37,619 nt of DNA from Nocardia elegans NBRC 108235 (GTDB taxonomy: Bacteria > Actinomycetota > Actinomycetes > Mycobacteriales > Mycobacteriaceae). The notes under the pieces are model-generated. The model saw only the letters and a list, made by a program, of their open reading frames with translations, searched no databases and was not told the origin of the DNA. This document shows positions 14,986 through 23,033 of this stretch, piece after piece. The position numbers were made by a program, and so were the translations under genes. Location of the stretch: contig NZ_BDBF01000063.1 of the NCBI RefSeq assembly GCF_001612845.1, positions 1 to 37,619 on the forward strand, in the 5' to 3' direction. The first letter of the stretch is position 1, and the number at the start of each line of letters is the position of its first letter.

Positions 14986-16779
14986 TCAGTGGTCCCGATG
15001 ATGCGGCAGGAATTCCTGGGCCTTGGTTTTGAGGCCTTGTTTGATGATTTCCCACCTGTCCGCGTCACCTTTGGCCAGGGCCAGGGCGGCGTCCTTCATC
15101 TGTTCGATGGTGGCGTGCGGCGGTATCGGCGGAAAGTTCGGATCGCAGTGCACATCCAGCACGGTCGGCCGGTCGGCCGACAGGGCACGTCCCCAGGCGG
15201 GTGCGAGCTGGTCGGGATCGGTGATCGTGTCGGCCGCCAACCCGAGCCCGGCAGCGAACGCGGCGTAGTCCACATCCGGAAGGCGCTGGGACTGTTCGAA
15301 TTTCGGTGCTCCTTCCATCGCGCGCATCTCCCAGGTCACCTGGTTGAGATCGTTGTTGTGCAGCACGGCGACGATCAGGCGCGGGTCGCTCCAGTCGGTC
15401 CAATACCGTTTGATGGTGATGAGTTCGTTGAGCCCGTTCATCTGCATCGCGCCGTCGCCGGCGAACGCGATCGCGGGCCGGTCGGGACAGGCGAACTTCG
15501 CGCCGATCGCATAGGGCACGCCCGGGCCCATGGTCGCCAGGTTTCCCGATAGTGATCCCCGCATGTCGGTGTGGAAGCGCAGGTGCCGGGCATACCAGTT
15601 GGCCGAGGAGCCCGAGTCCGCGGTGACGATGGCGTCGGCGGGCAGTTGTGCCGAAAGTTCCCAGAACAGGCGCATCGGATTGACCGGGTCGCCATCGACC
15701 ATCGCCTCGGCCCGCATCGTCGACCACCAGGTCTCGACGTTCTTCTCGATCCTTTCCCGCCACGATCGATCCTCGCGCCGCCGCAGCCGCGGCAGCAGCG
15801 CGCGCAGTGTCGCCTGGGCGTCACCGACGAGATTGACCTCGTAGGGATAGCGCATGCCGACGAAGCGGGCATCGATGTCGATCTGCACCGCCCGCGCCTG
15901 TCCGAACTCGGGCATGAACTGGGTGTAGGGAAAACTGGACCCGACGGTCAGCAGAGTGTCGCAGCCGCGCATCATCTCGTAGCTGGGCCGGGTGCCCAGC
16001 AGCCCGAGAGAACCGGTGACGAAAGGCAGATCGTCGGGCAAGACGTCCTTGCCGAGCAGCGCCTTCGCAACGCCGGCTCCCAGCACTTCGGCGACATCGA
16101 GGATCTCTCGGCGGGCGCCGCGAGCGCCCTGCCCGACCAGGATCGCGGTCTTGTTCCCGGAATTGAGGACCTCGGCTGCGCGGGCGATCGCCTCATCGTC
16201 GACGGTCGGTGTCGGGAAGTCGATCCCCAGGGAGGAGGGCACCATCTTGAACTCGTGGCTCGGTGGGGAATACGGCAGTTCCTGGACGTCGGCGGGAATG
16301 ATGACCGCGGTAGGCGCGCGTTGGCTCGAGGCGGTGCGGATCGCGCGGTCCAGGACGTTGGGCAGCTGTTCGGGCACGGTGATCATCTGGACGTATTCGG
16401 AGGCAACGTCTTTGAACAGCGTCAGCAGATCGACTTCCTGCTGGTAGGACCCGCCCATTGCCGAGCGGTTGGTCTGCCCGACGAGCGCCACCACCGGCAC
16501 GTGATCGAGTTTGGCGTCGTAGAGGCCGTTGAGCAGGTGGATCGCACCCGGGCCAGAGGTCGCCGCGCACACACCCACTTTCCCGCTGAACTTGGCGTAA
16601 CCCACTGCCTCGAAGGCAGCCATCTCCTCATGACGCACCTGTATGAAGCGAGGATCGTCCCCGGCGCGACCCCATGCGGCGAGCAGTCCGTTGATGCCGT
16701 CACCGGCGTAACCGAAAACGGTCTGGACACCCCACTGCCGAAGCCGGGCGAGCAGGTAGTCGGCAACTGTTTCAGGCAT
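14986..16779 (-). CDS. Thiamine-diphosphate enzyme, pyruvate oxidase/dehydrogenase-like
   Basis: 597 residues with the three-domain acetolactate synthase/pyruvate oxidase layout. The PYR domain begins VADYLLARLRQWGVQTVFGY and has the catalytic Glu in RHEEMAAFEAVGYAK (near residue 51). The middle domain spans about 190-340. The PP domain has GDGAMQMNGLNELITIKRYW and ends its Mg/ThDP motif at LHNNDLNQVTWE (GDG…NN). It probably decarboxylates pyruvate and hands electrons to flavin, quinone or oxygen to give acetate or acetyl phosphate. Start ATG 16779 follows AGGAGG at 5 nt, and its first 8 nt overlap the end of the GMC gene. No membrane-binding C-terminal peptide like that of PoxB is obvious. 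Confidence 0.88.
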   Translation of the reverse strand: MPETVADYLLARLRQWGVQTVFGYAGDGINGLLAAWGRAGDDPRFIQVRHEEMAAFEAVGYAKFSGKVGVCAATSGPGAIHLLNGLYDAKLDHVPVVALVGQTNRSAMGGSYQQEVDLLTLFKDVASEYVQMITVPEQLPNVLDRAIRTASSQRAPTAVIIPADVQELPYSPPSHEFKMVPSSLGIDFPTPTVDDEAIARAAEVLNSGNKTAILVGQGARGARREILDVAEVLGAGVAKALLGKDVLPDDLPFVTGSLGLLGTRPSYEMMRGCDTLLTVGSSFPYTQFMPEFGQARAVQIDIDARFVGMRYPYEVNLVGDAQATLRALLPRLRRREDRSWRERIEKNVETWWSTMRAEAMVDGDPVNPMRLFWELSAQLPADAIVTADSGSSANWYARHLRFHTDMRGSLSGNLATMGPGVPYAIGAKFACPDRPAIAFAGDGAMQMNGLNELITIKRYWTDWSDPRLIVAVLHNNDLNQVTWEMRAMEGAPKFEQSQRLPDVDYAAFAAGLGLAADTITDPDQLAPAWGRALSADRPTVLDVHCDPNFPPIPPHATIEQMKDAALALAKGDADRWEIIKQGLKTKAQEFLPHHRDH

Positions 16780-18469
16780 GGTTTCCTCCTACGGGTGCGC
16801 TGGTGATCCGGGCCGCGCCGATGAGCCGGTCGGCGGCGCGGGCGGCGATGGCCATGATCGTCAGGGCAGGGTTGGCGGCGCCCTGGGTGGGCAGGACGCT
16901 TCCGTCGGTGATGTACAAGTTGGGTACGGCGAAGCTGCGGCAGTCCGCGTCGACGACTCCGTTCTCGGGCCGGTCGCCCATGCGGGCACCGCCGACCAGG
17001 TGGGCATATCGCTGGAAGGTGATCACTTCCCGCGCGCCGGCCGCGCGCTGAATGTCTTCCATGACCGACTGGGCGGCGTGCATCAGGGCGCGGTCGTTGT
17101 CGCACTGGCTGTAGGAGAAGCGGGCGATCGGCAGCCCGTGGCGGTCGGTCTCCTCGGCCAGGGTGACCCTGTTCTCGGCGCGGGGCAGAAACTCGCACAG
17201 CGCTCCCAGACACGACCAGTGCACGTAGTCGCGCATGTACTCCCGCAGCGCCGCGCCCCAATGTCCCTGTCCGATGATGTGTTCGGACCAGGTAATCGGC
17301 AGGGGGGACACAGTTTGGATCGAGAAGCCACGCGCGTAGGGCTTGGTGGGGTCGGTCTCGTAGAACTGTTCGCTCGACACTTCCGGTGGTGGCGCCTTGT
17401 ACATGCGCACCTCGTCGTCGAAGCGGCCCGCCGTTTGCGGCGCGCCCTGCACCATGAGATAGCGGCCGACGAGGTCGTGGTCGTTGCACAGCCCGTCGGG
17501 AAAGCGCCGCGTCGCCGAGTTGAGCAGCAACCGCGGCGTTTCGATCGAGTATCCGGCCACGATCACAAGGCGCGCTCGCTGCAGTTGCTCGACCCCTCTG
17601 CGCACATACCGCACACCGGTGGCTTCTCCGGTGCGGTCGTCGATCTCGATACGGGTGACCATGCAATCGGCGCGGATCTCGGCGCCGTGCGCCAGAGCGT
17701 CGGGGACGTGGGTGATCAAGGGGGAGGCTTTGGCGTTGACCTTGCAGCCTTGCAGGCAGAAACCGCGGTAGATGCAGTGCGGGCGGTGCCCGAATCTGCC
17801 GTTGGTGATGGCGACCGGGCCGACTTTGGTGGTAATTCCGAGCCGGTGCGCGCCCCGCTGCAGCACCTCCCCGTTGCCGCCGACCGGATGCGGCGACTGC
17901 GGATAGGTGTGCGGGACTCCCCACGGCCAGTCCTCCCCTGCTACCGGTAGTTCGGTTTCGATCGCTTGGTAGTAGGGCTCGAGGTCGGCGTAGTCGATCG
18001 GCCAGTCCACGCCGACTCCGTCGGTACTGCGGGTGGTGAAGTCACTGGGATGCAGCCGGGGCGTGTAGCCGGCGTAGTGCACCATCGATCCGCCCACGCC
18101 GCGTCCGGAGTTGTTGGAGCCCAACGGAACCGGGTCGGCGCCGGCGATGATCCTGGGTTCGGTCCAGTACAGCTGATGCGAGCCGGCCTCGTCGGAAACC
18201 CAGTCGCGGTCGGGGTCCCAGAACGGGCCCGCGTCCAAGGCCACCACGGTCCACCCCGCGTGAGCCAGCCGCTGCAGCATCGTCGCGCCACCCGCGCCGG
18301 CGCCGACGATAACGGCGTCGACAACCTCGGAATCGGCGAAACGGCGCATGTCCCGCCGCAATCGGTGATCGGTGCGCCGGTCACCGACCGGCAGCAGCCA
18401 CGCCGAGGCATTGCGTTCGCGTACCGCGTCGGCCGCGCCGTCGCGCAACGGCCACTGTCCCCACTTCAC
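16772..18469 (-). CDS. GMC-type flavoprotein dehydrogenase, gluconate/glucose dehydrogenase large subunit-like
   Basis: 565 residues starting at GTG 18469, which shares GTGA with the stop of the subunit-3 gene and has GGAGG 7 nt upstream. The longer open frame upstream runs through another gene. The FAD-binding motif is DAVIVGAGAGGATMLQRLAH near residue 47. GVGGSMVHYAGYTPR, CIYRGFCLQGCKVNAKASPL and HLVGGARMGDRPENGVVD are GMC/gluconate-2-dehydrogenase features. The C-terminal FAD/substrate motif is ITDGSVLPTQGAANPALTIM. It should oxidise a sugar or sugar acid, passing electrons to an acceptor protein through its small partner subunit encoded just upstream. No Tat signal peptide is seen, so it may work in the cytoplasm, unlike the periplasmic gluconate dehydrogenases. 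Confidence 0.86.
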   Translation of the reverse strand: MKWGQWPLRDGAADAVRERNASAWLLPVGDRRTDHRLRRDMRRFADSEVVDAVIVGAGAGGATMLQRLAHAGWTVVALDAGPFWDPDRDWVSDEAGSHQLYWTEPRIIAGADPVPLGSNNSGRGVGGSMVHYAGYTPRLHPSDFTTRSTDGVGVDWPIDYADLEPYYQAIETELPVAGEDWPWGVPHTYPQSPHPVGGNGEVLQRGAHRLGITTKVGPVAITNGRFGHRPHCIYRGFCLQGCKVNAKASPLITHVPDALAHGAEIRADCMVTRIEIDDRTGEATGVRYVRRGVEQLQRARLVIVAGYSIETPRLLLNSATRRFPDGLCNDHDLVGRYLMVQGAPQTAGRFDDEVRMYKAPPPEVSSEQFYETDPTKPYARGFSIQTVSPLPITWSEHIIGQGHWGAALREYMRDYVHWSCLGALCEFLPRAENRVTLAEETDRHGLPIARFSYSQCDNDRALMHAAQSVMEDIQRAAGAREVITFQRYAHLVGGARMGDRPENGVVDADCRSFAVPNLYITDGSVLPTQGAANPALTIMAIAARAADRLIGAARITSAPVGGNHA

Positions 18470-19125
18470 CGCGCCACCTCCGGTCGGTCGGCGACCGGGT
18501 CGACGTCGGTGTGGTCGCGCACCTCCCACGGCTCTCGCCGATCGATACCGGTGTTCTTGTATCCGCGCGGGTAGGCGGGTCCGCTGAAACCCATTTCGTT
18601 CCACGCCCACGGATGGGAGTAGAAGGCGCTGCAGGCGTAGCGGGTCCACAGGCTCCACACCCGGCCGGCGGGCAACTCGTGCCATGGTTTGTCGCCCAGG
18701 CCCGCGACGGTGCCGATGATCGTCGTGCGCGCCTGATCGGTGCAGCGGGCGAATCCGGCGCCGTAGGTGTCGATGGCGTCTTCGTCGAGTGCTGCCAGAC
18801 TGACCCGCCACGCCTGGCCGTCTTCGGGCATGTCGTCGTAGCGCCATCCGTCGGTACTGGCTTCGCTCAGACGTGAGTCGATCATCGCCAGGACCGGCAC
18901 TTTCGGTTCGTCGTGCTGGTCGAGCAGCAAATCCAGCAGCGGGCCGGCGATGGCTTCCTCGTCGGGGGTGAAGAATCGGATCGGCGGCGGTGGGCCCAGC
19001 CGGGCCAGCACCACCCCGGCCGTCACCGGGTCCCAGTGCTCGGCCTGGGCCAGCACGTCGAAATGGGGGAAACGCGGCTGCCGTCCACCGGGCGTGGTTC
19101 CCGGCGATGTGTTCGTGCGGCGCAT
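18466..19125 (-). CDS. Gluconate 2-dehydrogenase subunit 3-like protein
   Basis: 219 residues. The FFTPDEEAIAGPLLDLLLDQ segment near residue 50 and the helical remainder (DTYGAGFARCTDQARTTIIG, ARTTIIGTVAGL) fit gluconate-2-dehydrogenase subunit 3, the small companion of the GMC large subunit. The C-terminus YSHPWAWNEMGFSGPAYPRG is the typical Trp-rich motif. Family members usually carry a Tat signal that exports the complex; here the N-terminus (MRRTNTSPGTTPGGRQPRFP) has no hydrophobic core. Its stop overlaps the GTG of the GMC gene, and its ATG shares TGATG with the preceding membrane-protein gene, so stoichiometric expression is likely. Confidence 0.82.
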   Translation of the reverse strand: MRRTNTSPGTTPGGRQPRFPHFDVLAQAEHWDPVTAGVVLARLGPPPPIRFFTPDEEAIAGPLLDLLLDQHDEPKVPVLAMIDSRLSEASTDGWRYDDMPEDGQAWRVSLAALDEDAIDTYGAGFARCTDQARTTIIGTVAGLGDKPWHELPAGRVWSLWTRYACSAFYSHPWAWNEMGFSGPAYPRGYKNTGIDRREPWEVRDHTDVDPVADRPEVAR

Positions 19126-19586
19126 CAGCGCTCCCGTCGTAGCAGGGCCGCCAACAGGCCCATGCCTCCGACCATCGTCACCAACAGCGGGGCCAGCAGC
19201 GGCGGTCCCATCTCCAGGTTGTAGCGCGCGTTTCGCCAGCCGCCCGGTTTTTGGCCGATGCCCCGCGCGTGCAGATAAACCCCCTGCATCCCGTTGGCCA
19301 CGATGACCGCCGAAGTGATCGGCAGGACGGTGTGAGCGGCACGCTCACTGAAAAATCCGGCCACTCCCGCAGTAGCACCGACCGGCCCCAACACCACCGG
19401 CCACCACATCATCCGATTGCCGAAACTGGCCCGGTCGTGTTCGAAGAAGATCTCCGCGGCCGTCACCAGCGCACCAGCGGCGGTCAGCGCTGACAGGCTG
19501 CGCTCGAAGCGGCCGGTGCGGACCTCGGTGATCGCGCGATCGACATCGCGGCGGAAACCGGCGGGAACAGGTAAGGAAATCGTCAT
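19125..19586 (-). CDS. Membrane protein, about four TM segments, 153 aa
   Basis: Function not recognised. Four hydrophobic segments are visible: SALTAAGALVTAAEIFF, MWWPVVLGPVGATAGVAGFF, VLPITSAVIVANGMQGVYLH and LLAPLLVTMVGGMGLLAALL. The N-terminus is charged and cytoplasmic-looking. ATG 19586 shares ATGA with the stop of the upstream gene, and its stop shares one base with the start of the subunit-3 gene. Because it is always-coupled to a dehydrogenase small subunit, it could serve as membrane anchor or quinone-facing partner. No heme-binding CxxCH is present; His residues within or near TM2-TM3 (ERAAHTVLPI, YLHARG) are possible b-heme ligands but weak evidence. Confidence 0.6.
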   Translation of the reverse strand: MTISLPVPAGFRRDVDRAITEVRTGRFERSLSALTAAGALVTAAEIFFEHDRASFGNRMMWWPVVLGPVGATAGVAGFFSERAAHTVLPITSAVIVANGMQGVYLHARGIGQKPGGWRNARYNLEMGPPLLAPLLVTMVGGMGLLAALLRRER

Positions 19587-19954
19587 TGGTCATCTCCTCG
19601 CGAAGGATGTAGGTGACGGGGGCTCGGCCGGGCCAGCACCGTCAAGCCGACCGAGAGTGCGGCGCTGGACAGGGCCGGGCGCCGATATCGGGGTGAGCCG
19701 AGGAATGCGAGCATGCTCAGGGCGTGCAGGAGGTCCACCACACGCACGGCGCGGACCGGCGGTCGAGGCACCACCACCAGCACCGCACCCTGCACGCCGT
19801 ACCGGGCGCCGAGCAGCCGCGCCACGATCACGGCCCTGGGGGCGGAGCCGACGAACCGGCGGGGAACGCTCAGCAGAATCACACCGCATATGCCGGCGAC
19901 GACCCCCGCCAGCCGGCTCCGCCGGAGAGCCGAACCGGATGCGCGGGCGCTCAC
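19583..19954 (-). CDS. Small hydrophobic hypothetical protein, 123 aa
   Basis: Not recognised. GTG 19954 overlaps the TGA of the short-chain dehydrogenase gene (GTGA) and the stop overlaps the next gene's ATG (ATGA), which is the main support for the frame. A longer frame back to 20137 lies inside the dehydrogenase gene and is not needed. Composition is Arg/Val/Ala/Leu-rich, with hydrophobic stretches LAGVVAGICGVILLSVP, GAVLVVVP and LLHALSMLAFLG alternating with Arg clusters, so it is probably a small membrane-associated protein. Many frames are open here because of GC content, so the exact limits are less certain than for its neighbours. Confidence 0.5.
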   Translation of the reverse strand: MSARASGSALRRSRLAGVVAGICGVILLSVPRRFVGSAPRAVIVARLLGARYGVQGAVLVVVPRPPVRAVRVVDLLHALSMLAFLGSPRYRRPALSSAALSVGLTVLARPSPRHLHPSRGDDQ

Positions 19955-20982
19955 AGCCGGGACCGGCGCGAACGGGACCACAGGCCCAGCGCCGCGGTAG
20001 CGACCCCGGCGATGGCAGCGGCCACTGCGCCGTGGTGCTGACTCGCCCACAACTGCGCACTGTGTTCGGTGGACCGGGCATCGAAGATGCCGTGGGCGCC
20101 GAAGTCCCTGCCCCGCTCGCCATCGGCGGGATGCCACAGATTTTCGGGCTGCTCAGGGTCGCGGGGTTGATCGGTCTGCTGGGAATCGAAACCCGTTATG
20201 GCGAGATAACGATCGAGCAGGCCCGGCGCGATCGCATTGGCGGCCAGCGTGGCCGCGGTGCTGCCACCTACCCAGTACTCGCGTCGATTCGGGTGGTCGG
20301 CGGCGTAGAGCACAGCGCGGGCAGCGACCTCCGGCTGATAGATCGGCGGCACCGGCTGAGCCTGCTTCGGCAGCCGCGACAGCACCCACGAGAACTGCGG
20401 GGTATTCACCGCGGGCATCTGCACCATGGTCACCCGCACCCCGCTGCGCTCGTGCAACAGTTCGCATCGCAACGACTCGTGAAAACCTTGAATGGCATGC
20501 TTGGCACCGCAATAGGCGCTCTGCAGCGGGATGCCGCGATACGCCAGCGCCGACCCGACATGCACGATCGTGCCTCGATTGCGGGCCTTCATCCGCTTCA
20601 GAACCGCCATCGTGGCATAGACATAACCCAGGTAGGAGACCTCGGTGACGCGGCGGAACTCCGCAGGCTCGATCTCGTCGAACGGCGCGAACACCGAACT
20701 GAACGCGACATTCACCCACACATCGATCGGCCCGAGCTCCCGTTCGACCCGCTCGACCGCCGCCGTCACCTGATCGCTGTCGGCCACATCAGTAGGCACG
20801 ACCACAGCGGTACCGCCCGCCCGGCGAATCTGCTCGGCCGCAGCCGCCAAACCTGTTTCGCCCCTGGCCAGCAGCGCTACCCTGTCCCCTCGCCGGGCGA
20901 AGGCCACCGCGCTCGCGCGGCCGATACCGCCGCTGGCGCCGGTCACCACAACCACTCGTGACTTCTGTTTGCTGTCGGTCAT
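19951..20982 (-). CDS. Short-chain dehydrogenase/reductase with C-terminal membrane anchor
   Basis: 343 residues from ATG 20982, with GGAGG 5 nt upstream. Classical SDR core: TGASGGIGRASAVAFARRG gives the GxxxGxG cofactor motif at residues 15-21. The catalytic Ser lies in VGSALAYRG and the Tyr-Lys pair in SAYCGAKHA. The usual NNAG is VNVAFSSV, a deviation. After the SDR domain (about 280 residues) comes a 60-residue tail ending in AAAIAGVATAALGLW and an Arg-rich stop-transfer-like end, suggesting a tail anchor. Substrate unknown: sugar, steroid or other alcohol. It is the first gene of the long minus-strand array and is divergent from a MarR gene, 100 nt away. Confidence 0.85.
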   Translation of the reverse strand: MTDSKQKSRVVVVTGASGGIGRASAVAFARRGDRVALLARGETGLAAAAEQIRRAGGTAVVVPTDVADSDQVTAAVERVERELGPIDVWVNVAFSSVFAPFDEIEPAEFRRVTEVSYLGYVYATMAVLKRMKARNRGTIVHVGSALAYRGIPLQSAYCGAKHAIQGFHESLRCELLHERSGVRVTMVQMPAVNTPQFSWVLSRLPKQAQPVPPIYQPEVAARAVLYAADHPNRREYWVGGSTAATLAANAIAPGLLDRYLAITGFDSQQTDQPRDPEQPENLWHPADGERGRDFGAHGIFDARSTEHSAQLWASQHHGAVAAAIAGVATAALGLWSRSRRSRL

Positions 20983-21037
20983 GACACCTCCGTTCTGACC
21001 ACCGCCTACCCGGCACCACGGACAACAAACATCAGCG

Positions 21038-21059
21038 CGCAATATTTGCGTAAGCGCAA
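21038..21059. promoter_or_regulatory. Overlapping inverted repeats, probable MarR operator
   Basis: Two inverted repeats share a half-site: CGCAA-TAT-TTGCG (21038-21050) and TTGCG-TAAG-CGCAA (21046-21059). They lie midway in the 100-nt gap between the SDR-led array (start 20982) and the divergent MarR gene (start 21083). The AT-rich centre may also contain -10 elements for one or both directions. Position and symmetry match autoregulatory MarR operators; binding itself is inferred. Confidence 0.55.
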
Positions 21060-21082
21060 GCAAAAGTGGGAACGTCTCTCTC

Positions 21083-21562
21083 GTGACGCCCCGCAAACCA
21101 GGCCAACCCGGTGCAGAACTCGACACTCAGGTCCACGCGGTCATGCGCGCCGCGCAGGCGCTGGTCGGCATCGCCGTTCGGTCCCTCGAGGAGGTCGAAA
21201 ACCTCCTCTCGATGCAGCAACTGCGGGTCTTGGTCATCGTCGCCACACAGGGCCCCATCAATGTGAACGCACTGGCCGACGCCGTCGGCATCCATCCCTC
21301 CAACGCCACCCGCGCCTGCGACCCCCTCGTTACCCGCGAACTTCTCAGACGTCAGGAATCCCCCACCGACCGCCGCCAAGTGCAACTGGCCATCACCGAG
21401 CACGGCCGCCAACTCTTACAGTCGGTCATGCGACGCCGACACGACGCGATCACCCACATCCTCACCACGATGCCTCCCACACACCGTGAACACTTCGTCG
21501 GCGCCATGGAATCGTTCGCCGCGGCCGCCGGTGAAGTGGTCGACGACGGCCTCTGGCAGTAA
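21083..21562 (+). CDS. MarR-family transcriptional regulator (divergent to SDR array)
   Basis: 159 residues from GTG 21083. The winged helix spans roughly residues 40-115. MQQLRVLVIVATQGPINVNA starts it, ALADAVGIHPSNATRACDPL is the recognition region and SPTDRRQVQLAITEHGRQLL is the wing with the DRR-x-x-x-L-x-IT signature. Outer helices form the dimer interface. The GTG has only a weak GGGAA sequence upstream. Divergent placement with a shared 100-nt promoter containing inverted repeats suggests it represses the nine-gene sugar-oxidation array and itself, relieved by a small-molecule ligand. The region has no Cys for thiol sensing. Confidence 0.85.
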   Translation: MTPRKPGQPGAELDTQVHAVMRAAQALVGIAVRSLEEVENLLSMQQLRVLVIVATQGPINVNALADAVGIHPSNATRACDPLVTRELLRRQESPTDRRQVQLAITEHGRQLLQSVMRRRHDAITHILTTMPPTHREHFVGAMESFAAAAGEVVDDGLWQ

Positions 21563-22005
21563 CTGCGCCCGAAGTCCCCACCAGCACAGGGAATCCCATC
21601 GCGTGACGACACACGTGTAGCCGTATCATCGGCGTGCGACTTGCTAGGACACAGGCGAATTCGCGGCGTAAGAGCTATGCCCGAGCGGTCGACGGTGGCC
21701 TTAGCGCAGACGACGGGAACCTGGGGTTCCCAGCGGCGCGGGAACATTGTGGACTCGCGCACCAACAGCAGCGGATCAGCCCGCCCCGGTGTGGGCGTGC
21801 AGCGGCGCCGGTCGTGGTCCAGGGGTGGACCGACATCGTTGTCATCATTTCTTTCAGACTTCGTCGTCCGAGAAACAAGCAGCCCGACCGGCGGGCCACA
21901 ACGACATCGATTCAGCGATATCTGGTCAGCGCCCGGCTTACGGCTACCAGCGCGAGCCGAAATCCCAGTGGTCTCGGCTCGCACCCCATCATTGGCGGTC
22001 CGTGC
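21563..22005. other. Gene-free stretch with one hairpin
   Basis: 443 nt between the MarR gene and the end of the SPW gene (convergent). Open frames here have poor codon bias and no ribosome binding sites. GGGAACC (21715-21721) and GGTTCCC (21725-21731) form a perfect 7-bp stem with a 3-nt loop; no T-run follows, so it may be a factor-independent terminator variant or an operator. No recognisable RNA gene. Confidence 0.4.
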
Positions 22006-22440
22006 TCATCGAGTCCGGCGCATGCCCAGCGCCATCGAGCCCAGCCCGAGCAGCACTGCGACCGCGCCGGCGACCACATTGCTCCAGATCGTCGCGGGAT
22101 GGGCGACGTTGCCGCTGACCACCCAGGGGCTGATGATCATCCACACGCCGATGAGCGGAGCGACCCAGGCGATGCCGTGCACGCGGCCGTACATCGAGGC
22201 GAACCCCAACGCCAGCACCGCCAGGGCGGTCCCGACGATCAGGTTGTTCGCGGTCAAGGTCGGATAACCGTGGAAACCGACGACCCACGCCGAGATCGCG
22301 ATGTAGAGCCCGGTCAGGAAGGTCAAGCCGATGACAGCTTGTGCGACCGGTTCCATCGCGGCGAGTTCATACTTCTCATACTTGGCCCGCAACTCCACGA
22401 TGTCGGGGTGCAGGCTCATGTTCATGGCCTCAGTAGCCAT
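22006..22440 (-). CDS. SPW-repeat membrane protein
   Basis: 144 residues from ATG 22440, with AAAGGTGG upstream. Four hydrophobic segments form two related halves. The first ends with the motif ISAWVVGFHG (near residue 50) and the second with ISPWVVSG (near 105), the Ser-Pro/Ala-Trp signature of the SPW family. The N-terminal 35 residues are charged and helical (VELRAKYEKYELAAMEPVAQ). SPW proteins are small integral membrane proteins of unknown function, often near stress genes. Divergent to a MarR gene across a 119-nt gap containing a large palindrome, so joint control is likely. Confidence 0.8.
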   Translation of the reverse strand: MATEAMNMSLHPDIVELRAKYEKYELAAMEPVAQAVIGLTFLTGLYIAISAWVVGFHGYPTLTANNLIVGTALAVLALGFASMYGRVHGIAWVAPLIGVWMIISPWVVSGNVAHPATIWSNVVAGAVAVLLGLGSMALGMRRTR

Positions 22441-22532
22441 GTCTTCCACCACCTTTCGGCTGCACGATGAAGACCAGCGGCCGAGATCGACAACGACGAG
22501 AGACGGAACCGGTCCGGAACACCGCCTGGCCT

Positions 22533-22567
22533 TATGTCATGACATGATAATATCATGTCATGACATA
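22533..22567. promoter_or_regulatory. Perfect 35-bp palindromic operator covering -10 region and MarR start codon
   Basis: Arms TATGTCATGACATGATA (22533-22549) and TATCATGTCATGACATA (22551-22567) are exact reverse complements around a single A at 22550. Inside, the 10-bp palindrome TGTCATGACA occurs twice (22535-22544 and 22556-22565), with centres 21 bp apart, two helical turns. The centre GATAAT resembles a -10 hexamer on the plus strand and TATTAT on the minus strand. The MarR ATG (22560) lies inside the right arm. Binding by the adjacent MarR protein would block both promoters. Confidence 0.75.
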
Positions 22568-23012
22568 TGAGTCGACGTCGTCGCCCGATCTCACCGACCA
22601 GGAGTACTCGAGGCTGTTGATGTTCCGCGTCGGACTGCGCCGGTTCCTGCGCTGGAGTGAACACCGAGCGGCCGAGGTGGGACTCACCGCCGCGCAGCAC
22701 CAACTGCTCCTGGCGATCCGAGGCCATCGCAGCCCGGATGGCCCCAGCATCGGCGAGCTCGCGGAATACCTGTGCACCCGGCACCACAGCGTGGTGCAGC
22801 TGATCGATCGCACCGAGCAACTCGGGCTCGTCACCCGCAACCGGGAAGACGGCACGGATCGACGCGTCGTGCGCCTCACCCTGACCGAAAGCGGACAACG
22901 TGCCCTCGCCCAGCTCAGCGCTACCCATCTGGAAGAACTTCGTCGGCTAACCCCACTCGTCGACGCAGTGACCGGCGACTCGGCCACTATCGGCCCGCAG
23001 GCACAGCACTGA
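22560..23012 (+). CDS. MarR-family transcriptional regulator (palindrome-linked)
   Basis: 150 residues. The N-terminus EYSRLLMFRVGLRRFLRWSE and AAEVGLTAAQHQLLLAIRGH is typical of a MarR subgroup. The winged helix includes PSIGELAEYLCTRHHSVVQL and the wing REDGTDRRVVRLTLTESGQR. ATG 22560 lies within the 35-bp palindrome with no Shine-Dalgarno in front. With the GATAAT -10 at 22546-22551, transcription would start within about 2-3 nt of the ATG, implying a leaderless mRNA. A later ATG (22621, GAGG upstream) would remove conserved N-terminal residues. Probably an autorepressor that also controls the divergent SPW gene. Confidence 0.85.
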   Translation: MTYESTSSPDLTDQEYSRLLMFRVGLRRFLRWSEHRAAEVGLTAAQHQLLLAIRGHRSPDGPSIGELAEYLCTRHHSVVQLIDRTEQLGLVTRNREDGTDRRVVRLTLTESGQRALAQLSATHLEELRRLTPLVDAVTGDSATIGPQAQH

Positions 23013-23033
23013 ACAAAAAGCCTCGAACTGCGG

